Of a stretch of DNA of 64,000 nt, positions 42,368 through 50,240 are shown one piece after another. The translations under genes were made by a program, and so were the position numbers. The DNA is from DASUCS01 sp041166385. GTDB taxonomy: Bacteria > Actinomycetota > Acidimicrobiia > Acidimicrobiales > JACDCH01. The notes beneath the pieces were generated by a model. The model saw only the letters and a program-made list of their open reading frames with translations, did not search any database and was not told where the DNA came from. The stretch's first letter is position 1. The number at the start of each line of letters is the position of its first letter. The stretch lies in the NCBI GenBank assembly GCA_041166385.1, contig JBEEFW010000059.1, positions 1 to 64,000 of the forward strand, read 5' to 3'.

Positions 42368-42891
42368 TGGCCGACGACATCAAGTTCATGCAGCAGGTCA
42401 TCTCGCTCGACTACGAGATCCGAACCGCGCCCGTGAACAAGGAGTTCGGCCGCAACATGCGCGACGGCAGGATCACGGGGCACAAGTGCCCCCAGTGCGG
42501 CCGCGTGTACGTGCCACCGAAGGGCTTCTGCCCGATCTGCGTGGTCGAGACGAGCGATGCGGACGAGGTCGAGGTGCACGACCGCGGTGTGGTCACGTCG
42601 TGGACGGTGCTCACACCGATCCAGTACCACGGCCAGAACGAGCGCGACGACTACGCCCTCGCCAGCATCCTGCTCGACGGTGCGAGTGGCACCGTCGGAC
42701 AACAGCGTCTGCTCGACGTGCCGCTGCCCGAGATCCGCATGGGCATGCGGGTGGAGGCCGTGTGGGCGCCGGAGGACGAGCGCGGCGCCGACGACCTGCG
42801 CGGCTGGGGCTTCGGCAGCGCCATCACCGGTTTCAAGCCGACGGGCGAGCCGGATGCCGGCCCGGAGATCTACGAGGAGCACCAAACCTGA
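42367..42891 (+). CDS. DUF35 zinc-ribbon OB-fold protein
   Basis: A 174-residue protein with a zinc ribbon (CPQC ... CPIC at about 40-57) followed by an OB-fold (VVTSWTVLTPIQYHG to GMRVEAVWAPEDE). It resembles the mycobacterial Rv3521-type protein, which lies beside ltp4 and ltp3. DUF35 partners complete the active site or acyl-CoA binding of thiolase-like aldolases. The TGATG junctions at both ends make translation tightly coupled. Confidence 0.8.
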   Translation: MADDIKFMQQVISLDYEIRTAPVNKEFGRNMRDGRITGHKCPQCGRVYVPPKGFCPICVVETSDADEVEVHDRGVVTSWTVLTPIQYHGQNERDDYALASILLDGASGTVGQQRLLDVPLPEIRMGMRVEAVWAPEDERGADDLRGWGFGSAITGFKPTGEPDAGPEIYEEHQT

Positions 42892-43946
42892 TGCGCGACG
42901 TCGCGATCGTCTCGTTTGCGCAAGCGCCGTCGCAGGACTCGGTCGAGGTGACCGAGACGCAGATGCTCTATCCGGTGATCACCACGGCGATCGAACGCTC
43001 TGGTCTCACTCGCAAGGACATCGGGTTCACGTGCTCTGGGAGCGCCGACTATCTCGCGGGTGCTCCGTTCGCCTTCGTCAGCAACCTCGAGGCAACCGGA
43101 GCCTGGCCTCCGATCAGCGAGTCGCACGTCGAGATGGACGGTGCCTTCGCGCTCTACGAGGCGTGGGTACGACTGCAGCACGGTGACGTCGACGTCGCGT
43201 TGGTGTTCTCGTCGGGGGTGTCGTCACGCGGCGACCTGCGCGAGGTCCTTTGCCTGCAGAACGATCCCTACTACCTCATGCCGCTGTGGGCCGATCACGT
43301 GTCGATCGCCGCGCTGCAGGCGCGAGCGCTGCTCGACGCCGGCCTCGCCAAGGAGAGCGATCTCGCCGAAGTCGCTGCCAGAGCGCGGCGCAACGCGCAG
43401 AGCAATCCGAACGCGCAGGTACGTGGCGATGTCACGGCTGATGAGCTCTTGAGCGAGCCGTACCTCGTCGCGCCGCTTCGGCCGAGCGACTGCCCGCCGG
43501 TGTCCGATGGCGCGGCGGCGGCGATCCTCGTCGCGGGCGATCGCGCCCGCGAGATCTGCGAGCGGCCAGCGTGGATCCGCGGCATCGACCACCGAATCGA
43601 TCCGCACTACCCAGGGGTGCGCGACCTCACGACATCGGCGTCGACCACTCTCGCCGGTCAGAAGGCGGGTGTCGCCAGTGCGCCCATCGAGGTCGCCGAG
43701 CTGGCGGCGGCGTTCAGCCACGAGGAGCTCATCCTGCGGGACGCGCTCGGCCTGGGCGACGGCGTCGACGTGAACCCTTCGGGCGGCCCGCTTGTCGCCA
43801 ACCCGATCATGGTGAGCGGCCTCATCCGCATCGGTGAGGCGTTCCGCCAGATCAACGAGCACGGCAAGCACCGCACACTCGGCCACGCCTCGTCGGGCCC
43901 GTGCCTGCAGCAGAACCTCGTCTGCGTACTGGAGGCGGATTCGTGA
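42891..43946 (+). CDS. ltp4: Thiolase-like Ltp4-type protein
   Basis: A 351-residue SCP2-thiolase-like protein, matching ltp4 in length and order. NPSGGPLVANPI and GHASSGPCLQQNL are thiolase-like C-terminal blocks. At the position of the nucleophilic Cys of true thiolases the sequence is HVEMDGAFALYEAW, with no Cys, so thiolysis is unlikely and a retro-aldol or carrier role with a DUF35 partner is more probable. It overlaps both neighbours. Confidence 0.75.
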   Translation: MRDVAIVSFAQAPSQDSVEVTETQMLYPVITTAIERSGLTRKDIGFTCSGSADYLAGAPFAFVSNLEATGAWPPISESHVEMDGAFALYEAWVRLQHGDVDVALVFSSGVSSRGDLREVLCLQNDPYYLMPLWADHVSIAALQARALLDAGLAKESDLAEVAARARRNAQSNPNAQVRGDVTADELLSEPYLVAPLRPSDCPPVSDGAAAAILVAGDRAREICERPAWIRGIDHRIDPHYPGVRDLTTSASTTLAGQKAGVASAPIEVAELAAAFSHEELILRDALGLGDGVDVNPSGGPLVANPIMVSGLIRIGEAFRQINEHGKHRTLGHASSGPCLQQNLVCVLEADS

Positions 43947-45088
43947 GCGAGCGGTGTGCGGTGGTCGGCGTCGGGCAGACGCATCACGTGAAGGTCCGCG
44001 ACGACGTCTCCTTTGCCGGGCTGCTCCGCGAGGCCGCCAGTCGCGCCCTCGACGACGCCGAGATGGAGTGGAAGGACATCGACGCGGTGGTCATCGGCAC
44101 CGCGCCCGACTCCTTCGAGGGCGTGATGATGCCCGAGCTGTATCTCGCCGATGGGCTCGGGGCCGCCGGCAAGCCGATCATGCGCGTGCACACCGCGGGC
44201 AGCGTCGGGGGATCGACGGCGATCGTCGCGTCGCACCTCATCCAGTCGGGCGTGCGTGAACGCGTGCTCACGGTCGCGTTCGAGAAGCAATCAGAAGGCG
44301 ACACCACGTGGGGCCTGTCTGGCGGTCGCAGCGGTGGCGTCGGCGCCGGCGGCTACTTCGCCCCCCACATCCGCGCCTACATCGCCCGCTCGAAGGCGCC
44401 CGAATACGTCGGCTGGATGGTCGCAGTGAAAGATCGGCTCAACGCGCTCAAGAACCCGTACGCCCACCTCAAGGTTCCCGACATCTCGCTCGAGATGGTG
44501 CGCGATTCCCCGATGGTCTGGGAGCCGGTACGGCGGCTCGAGTCGTGCCCCGCGTCAGATGGCGCGTGCGCGATGGTGCTGACGAACGAGAAGGGTGGCG
44601 ACGCCGCCAGCAAGCCGCCGGCGTGGGTGCACGGCACGGCCATTCGCAGCGAGCTCGGCCAGTTCCCCGGCCGTGATCCCGTGAACCCGAAGGGCGGGCA
44701 GGACTGCGCGGCCGACGTGTACTCGCAGGCCGGTATCACGAACCCCCGAGATGAGATTGACGCCGTCGAGTGTTACGTGCCGTTCAGTTGGTACGAGCCG
44801 ATGTGGATGGAGAACCTCGGGTTCGCCGATCTCGGGAAGGGCTGGACGCTCACGGAGGACGGCGTCACCGCGCTCGACGGCGACTTGCCGGTCAACGCGT
44901 CGGGCGGCGTGCTTTCGTCGAACCCGATCGGCGCTTCGGGCATGTTGCGCTTCGCGGAGGCGGCGTTGCAGGTCCGTGGTCTCGCCGGTGAGCACCAGGT
45001 CGAAGACGCCCGCACGGCGCTCGGCCACGCGTACGGCGGCGCGTCGCAGTTCTTCGCCATGTGGATCGTGAGGAACACCAAGCCGTGA
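43943..45088 (+). CDS. ltp3: Thiolase-like Ltp3-type protein
   Basis: A 381-residue SCP2-thiolase-like protein. RVHTAGSVGGSTAIVASHLI replaces the usual Cys-containing nucleophile segment, so the acylated Cys is absent. DAVECYVPFSWYEPM, NASGGVLSSNPIGASGMLRF and GHAYGGASQFFAMWI are conserved thiolase-fold blocks. The order DUF35-ltp4-ltp3 parallels the mycobacterial KstR regulon. GTG start overlapping the previous stop. Confidence 0.75.
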   Translation: MSERCAVVGVGQTHHVKVRDDVSFAGLLREAASRALDDAEMEWKDIDAVVIGTAPDSFEGVMMPELYLADGLGAAGKPIMRVHTAGSVGGSTAIVASHLIQSGVRERVLTVAFEKQSEGDTTWGLSGGRSGGVGAGGYFAPHIRAYIARSKAPEYVGWMVAVKDRLNALKNPYAHLKVPDISLEMVRDSPMVWEPVRRLESCPASDGACAMVLTNEKGGDAASKPPAWVHGTAIRSELGQFPGRDPVNPKGGQDCAADVYSQAGITNPRDEIDAVECYVPFSWYEPMWMENLGFADLGKGWTLTEDGVTALDGDLPVNASGGVLSSNPIGASGMLRFAEAALQVRGLAGEHQVEDARTALGHAYGGASQFFAMWIVRNTKP

Positions 45089-45906
45089 GCGCCGAGTCCA
45101 CACCGGAGGACCAACACCTCCTCGTCGAGCGCGACGGGCACGTGCTCGTCCTCACCATGAACCGACCCGAGCGCCGCAACGCGTTGTCGCCTTCGATGAT
45201 GACGAAGATGTCGGAGTGCTGGGACGAGGTGAACGCCAACCCCGACATCTGGGTGGTGATCCTCACCGGCGCCGGCGGCTGCTTCTGCGCCGGCGCAGAT
45301 CTGCAGGCGATGACGCAGTCGCATCCCGGGGATGCGTTCGCGCAGTCCAGCGAGAGCACCTCGGAGATCGCCAGCGGGGTCATCAAGCCGTTGCTCAAGG
45401 GCTTCCTGCTCGACAAGCCACTGATCGCCGCGGTCGAAGGCCCCGCCGTCGCGGGCGGCACCGAGATCCTCCAGGCCACCGACATCCGCATCGCCGGTGA
45501 GAGCGCGCGGTTCGGTGTGTCCGAGGTGCGGTGGAGCCTCTATCCGCTGGGCGGCTCGGTGGTTCGCCTCCGCCGCCAGATCCCGTACGCGGTGGCGGCC
45601 GACATCCTGCTCACCGGTCGTCACCTGTTCGCGCCCGAGGCGAAGGCGATCGGGTTGATCAGCGAGGTCGTGCCCGACGGCACGGCCCTCGACCGGGCGC
45701 GCGAAGTCGCCGCCAAGGTCGCGAGCAACGGACCGGTCGCTGTGCAAGCGGTGCTGCGGGCGCTGCGGGCCACGGACTGCCTGCCTGAGCCGGAGGCGAT
45801 GAAGATCGACTCTGAGATCGGCATGCCGGTGTTCATGAGCGATGATGCCAAGGAAGGACCGCTCGCCTTCATGGAGAAACGCGAGCCGCAGTTCAAGGGA
45901 CACTGA
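45085..45906 (+). CDS. echA19: Enoyl-CoA hydratase (EchA19-like)
   Basis: A 273-residue crotonase. The oxyanion region CFCAGADLQAM and GPAVAGGTEILQATD are present, with catalytic Glu candidates E127 and E147. The protein lies between ltp3 and the CYP125-like gene and is expected to hydrate a steroid enoyl-CoA during side-chain beta-oxidation. The EchA19 name is inferred from cluster content. GTG start within a GTGA overlap with ltp3. Confidence 0.8.
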   Translation: MSAESTPEDQHLLVERDGHVLVLTMNRPERRNALSPSMMTKMSECWDEVNANPDIWVVILTGAGGCFCAGADLQAMTQSHPGDAFAQSSESTSEIASGVIKPLLKGFLLDKPLIAAVEGPAVAGGTEILQATDIRIAGESARFGVSEVRWSLYPLGGSVVRLRRQIPYAVAADILLTGRHLFAPEAKAIGLISEVVPDGTALDRAREVAAKVASNGPVAVQAVLRALRATDCLPEPEAMKIDSEIGMPVFMSDDAKEGPLAFMEKREPQFKGH

Positions 45907-45917
45907 GGGAGATTCGG

Positions 45918-47147
45918 TTGGACGCCAACGACATCGACCTACTCGACCGGGACAGGTTCACGCAGGACATCCCGCACGACTGGTTCACCTGGCTGCGTAA
46001 CAACGCGCCGGTGTTCAAACACGATGAACCCGACGGCCCGGGCTTCTGGGTGATCAGCAAGCACGCCGACGTGATCACGTGCAACCGCGATGCCGCGACG
46101 TTCTCGTCGTCGGCGGCGGCCGGCGGCGTCGTCGGTCTCGAGCAGCGCGAGATCAGCGAGATGGAGGCGGCGCAAGCCGAGGGCAACCTCATGCTGTTCA
46201 TGGACCCGCCTGATCACACCCGCTACCGCAAGCTGGTGAACCGCGGCTTCACGCCGCGCATGATCGGCGAGCTCGAGCCGCGCATCCGGCAGCTGACGAA
46301 CGACATCCTCGACGGCGCGCTCACACAGGATCCGTGCGACTTCGTCGTGGAGATCGCCGCCGAGTTGCCCCTCGAGGTGATCGCCGAGCTCATCGGTGTG
46401 CCGCGCGAAGAACGGCACAAGATCTTTGAATGGTCCAACCGCATGATCGGTTCGGAGGACCCGGAGTACATCGTCAGCGCGGAGGAAGTCGCCAACGCGC
46501 AGATCGAGATGTTCATGTACGCGCAGCAGCTGGCGGAGAAGCACCGCGACAGCCCCCAGGACGACATCATCAGTGCGTTGCTGTCCAGCGAGGTCGATGG
46601 CGAATCGCTGTCCGACATGGACTTCAACCTGTTTTTTCTCCTGCTGTCGGTCGCCGGCAACGAGACGACCCGTAACGCCATCGCCCACGGCATGAACGCG
46701 TTCCTCGAGAACCCGGAGCAGTACGACCTGCTCGCGAGCGATCCACAGAAGTACATCGCCGGTGCCACCGAGGAGATCCTCCGGTGGGCGTCGCCAGTGA
46801 TGTACTTCCGGCGCAACGCGACGAAGGACTTCCAGCTGCGCGACCAGACGATCAAGGCCGGCGACAAGATCAGTCTCTGGTACATCTCCGCCAACCGCGA
46901 CGAAGACGTGTTCAAGGATCCCTTCCGCTTCAACATCGAGCGCGAACCGAACAACCACGTCGCGTTCGGTGGCGGTGGACCGCATTTCTGCCTCGGAGCT
47001 CAGCTGGCCCGCATGGAGATCCACGTGCTCTTCGAAGAGCTCGTTCGGCGCGTGCCGAAGGTCGAGCAACTCGGCCCACCGGACCGTCTGCGCTCCAACT
47101 TCATCGGTGGCATCAAGCACTTGCCGGTGCGCTTCACAACGGGGTGA
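45918..47147 (+). CDS. cyp125: Steroid C26-monooxygenase-like P450 (CYP125/142)
   Basis: A 409-residue P450. Family blocks recall CYP125/CYP142: LLSVAGNETTRNAIAHGMNA in the I helix, EEILRWASPVMYFRR in the K helix, HVAFGGGGPHFCLGAQLAR with Cys358, and the closing GGIKHLPVRF. These enzymes oxidise the terminal C26/C27 methyl of cholesterol or cholestenone to the acid used by FadD19. TTG start with GGGAG upstream. GTGA overlap with the repressor gene. Confidence 0.82.
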   Translation: MDANDIDLLDRDRFTQDIPHDWFTWLRNNAPVFKHDEPDGPGFWVISKHADVITCNRDAATFSSSAAAGGVVGLEQREISEMEAAQAEGNLMLFMDPPDHTRYRKLVNRGFTPRMIGELEPRIRQLTNDILDGALTQDPCDFVVEIAAELPLEVIAELIGVPREERHKIFEWSNRMIGSEDPEYIVSAEEVANAQIEMFMYAQQLAEKHRDSPQDDIISALLSSEVDGESLSDMDFNLFFLLLSVAGNETTRNAIAHGMNAFLENPEQYDLLASDPQKYIAGATEEILRWASPVMYFRRNATKDFQLRDQTIKAGDKISLWYISANRDEDVFKDPFRFNIEREPNNHVAFGGGGPHFCLGAQLARMEIHVLFEELVRRVPKVEQLGPPDRLRSNFIGGIKHLPVRFTTG

Positions 47148-47725
47148 GCCGCCAGCCACAGACGATCGAGCAGCGTGATCGACGCCAGCGCGTGATCGAC
47201 GCGGCCTTCGAGCTCGGAGCGGAGCGCGGGTACGACGCCGTCCAGATGCGCGACGTCGCGGCCACGGCCAACGTCGCTCTGGCCACGATCTACCGCTACT
47301 TCTCGTCGAAGGACCATCTGCTGGCCGCGGCGATGACGGAGTGGACCGCGCGTCTGCAGAACCGGGTGGCGCAGTCACCGCCGCGCGGCACGACCGCCGC
47401 CGACCAGCTCGTCGACGTGCTGCACCGCGGGTGTCACGCCCTCGAGCGGCAGCCGAAGCTGGGGATGGCGTTGGTCAGGGCGCTGTCGTCACCAGATGTC
47501 GGTGTGCGCGAGAGCTCGCTCGAGGTGCAGCGTCAGATCGGCTCGATGGGCGACGAGATCCTGTGTGCACTCGACGCTCAGACACGCGCCGACATCTTGG
47601 CCGTGCTCGGTCACGTCTGGTACTCCACGTTGGTGTCGTGGGCGAACGGCCGGAACGACTTCGAGTTCGTCACCCACGAGCTCGAGCGTGCGGTACGCAC
47701 ACTGGTCGAGCCGCACTACGCGTAG
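47144..47725 (+). CDS. kstR: KstR-like TetR-family repressor
   Basis: A 193-residue TetR regulator. The DNA-binding domain (about 10-62) reads RDRRQRVIDAAFELGAERG, then YDAVQMRDVAATANVALATI and YRYFSSKDHLLAA; this strongly recalls KstR, the lipid/cholesterol regulon repressor of mycobacteria and rhodococci. Downstream helices (WYSTLVSWANGRNDF near the C-terminus) also fit. Its operon carries a KstR-type box, and five more such boxes lie in the window. It is last in the coupled seven-gene operon. Confidence 0.8.
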   Translation: MSRQPQTIEQRDRRQRVIDAAFELGAERGYDAVQMRDVAATANVALATIYRYFSSKDHLLAAAMTEWTARLQNRVAQSPPRGTTAADQLVDVLHRGCHALERQPKLGMALVRALSSPDVGVRESSLEVQRQIGSMGDEILCALDAQTRADILAVLGHVWYSTLVSWANGRNDFEFVTHELERAVRTLVEPHYA

Positions 47726-47728
47726 CGG

Positions 47729-48421
47729 TCAGCGGACGGCGACCTCGCAATGAGGTTCCGAGACGGTTTGATCGACGACGACCCTCACGAAGTAGGGATG
47801 GGTCTCACCCGCATCGACGCTCCCGACGAACTCCTGATTCTCGCCGACGATGAACCCCGCCGAATCGCGCACCGTCACCTCCACCTGAACCAAGAGCTTG
47901 TCGTCGCCGGAGGTGTTCGTGATCTCGCCGCTCGTCGTGACGAATGAGCCCTCGATCGCCCGGCACGTCTCGGAGTTCACGATGAAGTCGCCATCGCGGA
48001 CCTCGAGGCTGTGGCGCACGCTCGTGAACACGGACCTGAAGGCAATGAGCCACAACACACCGACGACCAGTCCGGCGATGCCGAGGGTGAGGCCCGCCGT
48101 CGCCTGGGAGCGTCCGACGCCGACCTCTCGCGCGCGGCTGCGCCCGAGCACGCCGAAGACGATCCCGACAACGGCCACGACGCCGCCGAGGAAGATCCCG
48201 AACGGAATCAGGCAGATGATGAAACCGACGAGTCCGCAGATGAATCCCGCCGTAGCGGATCCGTTCGTCGGCGGGCCCGGCGGCCTCGGGGGCATCGGCG
48301 GGGGATAGCCGTACGGCGGCGGCGCACCGTACGGCGGCGGCGGTGGTGGAGGCGGCGCCGGCGGATACCAGTTTCCGTCAGAGGCCCGCCACCAGCCTTC
48401 GCCTGGCGGTGTAGTTGTCAG
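47729..48421 (-). CDS. Proline-rich DUF4190-type membrane protein, CTG start
   Basis: About 230 residues. The N-terminus has GEGWWRASDGNWYPP, a motif frequent in actinobacterial envelope proteins, then a Pro/Tyr-rich stretch, two membrane helices (FICGLVGFIICLIPFGIFLG and TAGLTLGIAGLVVGVLWLIA) of the DUF4190 type, and an extracytoplasmic immunoglobulin-like domain ending HCEVAVR. The only start that keeps the motif and fits the context is a CTG overlapping the thiolase stop as CTGA; that start is provisional. Confidence 0.65.
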   Translation of the reverse strand: MTTTPPGEGWWRASDGNWYPPAPPPPPPPPYGAPPPYGYPPPMPPRPPGPPTNGSATAGFICGLVGFIICLIPFGIFLGGVVAVVGIVFGVLGRSRAREVGVGRSQATAGLTLGIAGLVVGVLWLIAFRSVFTSVRHSLEVRDGDFIVNSETCRAIEGSFVTTSGEITNTSGDDKLLVQVEVTVRDSAGFIVGENQEFVGSVDAGETHPYFVRVVVDQTVSEPHCEVAVR

Positions 48422-49599
48422 AGTCGCTGCAGGATCGTTCCGGTGCCGAGGCCACCGCCGCAGCACATCGTGACGAGCGCGTTGGTGCCGTCGGTGCGCT
48501 CGAGCTCGTGCAACGCCTTCGTGACGAGCACCGCGCCCGTCGAGCCGAGCGCGTGACCGAGCGCGATCGCACCGCCGTTCGGGTTCACCTTCTCGTGATC
48601 GGGACTGAGCTCGCGCTCCCACGCGAGCACGACCGACGCGAACGCCTCGTTGATCTCTGTGAGATCGATGTCGTCCATCGTCATGCCGGTGCGCTCGAGG
48701 AGGCGATGCGTGGCGTCGATCGGCCCGGTGAGCATGAGGACGGGATCGCTGCCGACGAGGCACGTGTCGACGATGCGCGCACGCGGCCGCAAGCCGAGTG
48801 CTTCCGCCTTACCCCGCTTCATGACGAGCACGGCGGCGGCGGCGTCGGAGATCTGCGACGACGAGCCTGCGGTGTGCACACCGTCGGGACGCGCAACGGG
48901 CTTGAGCCCTGCGAGGCCTTCGAGCGATGTCTCGCGGAGCCCTTCGTCGCGCTCGACGCGATGTGTCGTGCCGGTCGGCTTGCCGTCGTCGCCCAGGTCG
49001 GGAGCGTCGACGCCGACGATCTGCGTGCCGAATCGGCCCTCGGCCCACGCCCGCGCGGCGCGCGCTTGCGACTCAACACCGAGTTGATCGGTTTCGGCTC
49101 GCGTGATGCCCCACTTGTCGGCGATGCGCTCGGCTCCTTCGAACTGGGTGGTCCACTCGTACCGCGAGAAGTACGACTTCGGTACGGCCTTGCCGACGCC
49201 CTCGCCGAGGCTCGAACCCATCGGCACCCGGCTCATCAACTCGATGCCACACGCGACGGCGACATCGACGACGCCCGCGGCCACGAGGCTCGTCGCCATG
49301 TTGGTCGCCTGCTGCGACGAACCGCATTGGCTGTCGACGGTGGTCGCCGCCGCCGAGATCGGCAGACCGGCGGCCAGCCACGCGGTGCGGGTGATGTTGA
49401 ACGCCTGCATGCCGACCTGGCTCACGCAGCCGCCGATGACCTGCTCGACCTGCGACGGATCGATGCCGGAGCGTTCGATCAGTTCCTTCTGTACGAGCGA
49501 CAGCAGGTCGGCGGAGTGAAAGGTCGACAGGCCGCCACCGCGCCGGCCGATCGGGGAGCGGACGGCTTCGACGATCACCACTTCGTTCGCATCAGGCAT
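48418..49599 (-). CDS. Acetyl-CoA acyltransferase (FadA5/FadA6-like thiolase)
   Basis: A 393-residue degradative thiolase. The nucleophile Cys92 is in VDSQCGSSQQA, the second catalytic region is GGAIALGHALGSTGA (His near 348), and the C-terminal MCCGGGLGTG carries the acid/base Cys. Its length and blocks recall the FadA5/FadA6 steroid thiolases. Unlike the Ltp proteins upstream, all catalytic residues are present. No KstR-type box was found upstream. Confidence 0.85.
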   Translation of the reverse strand: MPDANEVVIVEAVRSPIGRRGGGLSTFHSADLLSLVQKELIERSGIDPSQVEQVIGGCVSQVGMQAFNITRTAWLAAGLPISAAATTVDSQCGSSQQATNMATSLVAAGVVDVAVACGIELMSRVPMGSSLGEGVGKAVPKSYFSRYEWTTQFEGAERIADKWGITRAETDQLGVESQARAARAWAEGRFGTQIVGVDAPDLGDDGKPTGTTHRVERDEGLRETSLEGLAGLKPVARPDGVHTAGSSSQISDAAAAVLVMKRGKAEALGLRPRARIVDTCLVGSDPVLMLTGPIDATHRLLERTGMTMDDIDLTEINEAFASVVLAWERELSPDHEKVNPNGGAIALGHALGSTGAVLVTKALHELERTDGTNALVTMCCGGGLGTGTILQRL

Positions 49600-49642
49600 G
49601 CAAGAAGCCTAGGAGGGCACGCCAACCGGCGCCCAAGTCAGC

Positions 49643-49659
49643 AGCGCGGTCCCCGCGCT
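49643..49659 (-). terminator. Short GC hairpin after stress-protein gene
   Basis: AGCGCGG (49643-49649) and CCGCGCT (49653-49659) form a 7-bp stem with a 3-base loop just past the stop of the GlsB-like gene. No T-tract is evident, so terminator activity is uncertain. Confidence 0.3.
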
Positions 49660-49665
49660 CGGCGG

Positions 49666-49932
49666 TCAGCGGCGACGGCGCTTGTTGGTGACGCCGAGGG
49701 CCTGCAGGATGAACAACAGCGCGCAGGCGCCGACGAACGCGACGAGGATCGACCAGATACCGAAGTCGGTGATGCCTTCGTCGCCAGCTGCATTGAACAG
49801 CGCACCGCCGAGCACGCCCCCGAGCACGCCGACGGCCATCGTGCCGAGGCAGCCCCGCTTCTCCGAGCCAGTGGCCATGCGGGCCAACCCGCCCGCGAGC
49901 AGGCCGACCACGATCCATCCGATGATCCCCAC
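49666..49932 (-). CDS. GlsB/YeaQ/YmgE-family stress membrane protein
   Basis: An 88-residue protein with three hydrophobic helices: GIIGWIVVGLLAGGLARMAT, GCLGTMAVGVLGGVLGGALF and WSILVAFVGACALLFILQAL, ending in a run of Arg. This is the standard layout of transglycosylase-associated/GlsB stress-response proteins of the inner membrane. Not linked to the surrounding catabolic genes by sequence. Confidence 0.85.
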   Translation of the reverse strand: MGIIGWIVVGLLAGGLARMATGSEKRGCLGTMAVGVLGGVLGGALFNAAGDEGITDFGIWSILVAFVGACALLFILQALGVTNKRRRR

Positions 49933-49952
49933 GGCCCCAGAAGCTAGGTCGG

Positions 49953-50132
49953 TTAGGCGGCGTCGTGCCTGCGGTCAGGCGTCACACGAGCCCGACGGCG
50001 GGCGAGTTGGAGGGCGGCGCGAGCGGCCGCAACGCCGCGCTTGCCGACTTCCTTGGTGGTGGTGTCGAGCTGCCACTCGGGGTCGAGGGCCTCATTGGTG
50101 TTGGTGTCGAGCAGCTTGAGCTGTCGTTCCAT
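49953..50132 (-). CDS. Small basic hypothetical protein
   Basis: A 59-residue protein from the ATG at 50132; an in-frame upstream start at 50192 would include non-conserved-looking low-complexity sequence. Arg-rich C-terminus (AARAALQLARRRARV). No family recognised. Two identical-core palindromes lie 48-95 bases upstream and may regulate it. Confidence 0.45.
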   Translation of the reverse strand: MERQLKLLDTNTNEALDPEWQLDTTTKEVGKRGVAAARAALQLARRRARVTPDRRHDAA

Positions 50133-50179
50133 GCCACCAGTGTCCCCAGGGGGTGTGACAGTGAGCCCGTCACCACCGG

Positions 50180-50227
50180 TTTGCCCGGGCAAAAGCGGCT
50201 ACAGGGTGACGTGGTTTGCCCGGGCAA
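50180..50227. repeat. Pair of TTGCCCGGGCAA palindromes
   Basis: TTTGCCCGGGCAAA at 50180-50193 is a perfect 14-bp palindrome; TTGCCCGGGCAA at 50216-50227 is a perfect 12-bp palindrome with the same core. Centres are 35 bp apart, roughly 3.3 helical turns. They lie between the amidase stop and the start of the small gene, so a dimeric regulator's tandem operator is plausible. Confidence 0.6.
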
Positions 50228-50240
50228 CGCAGGTAGGTGG

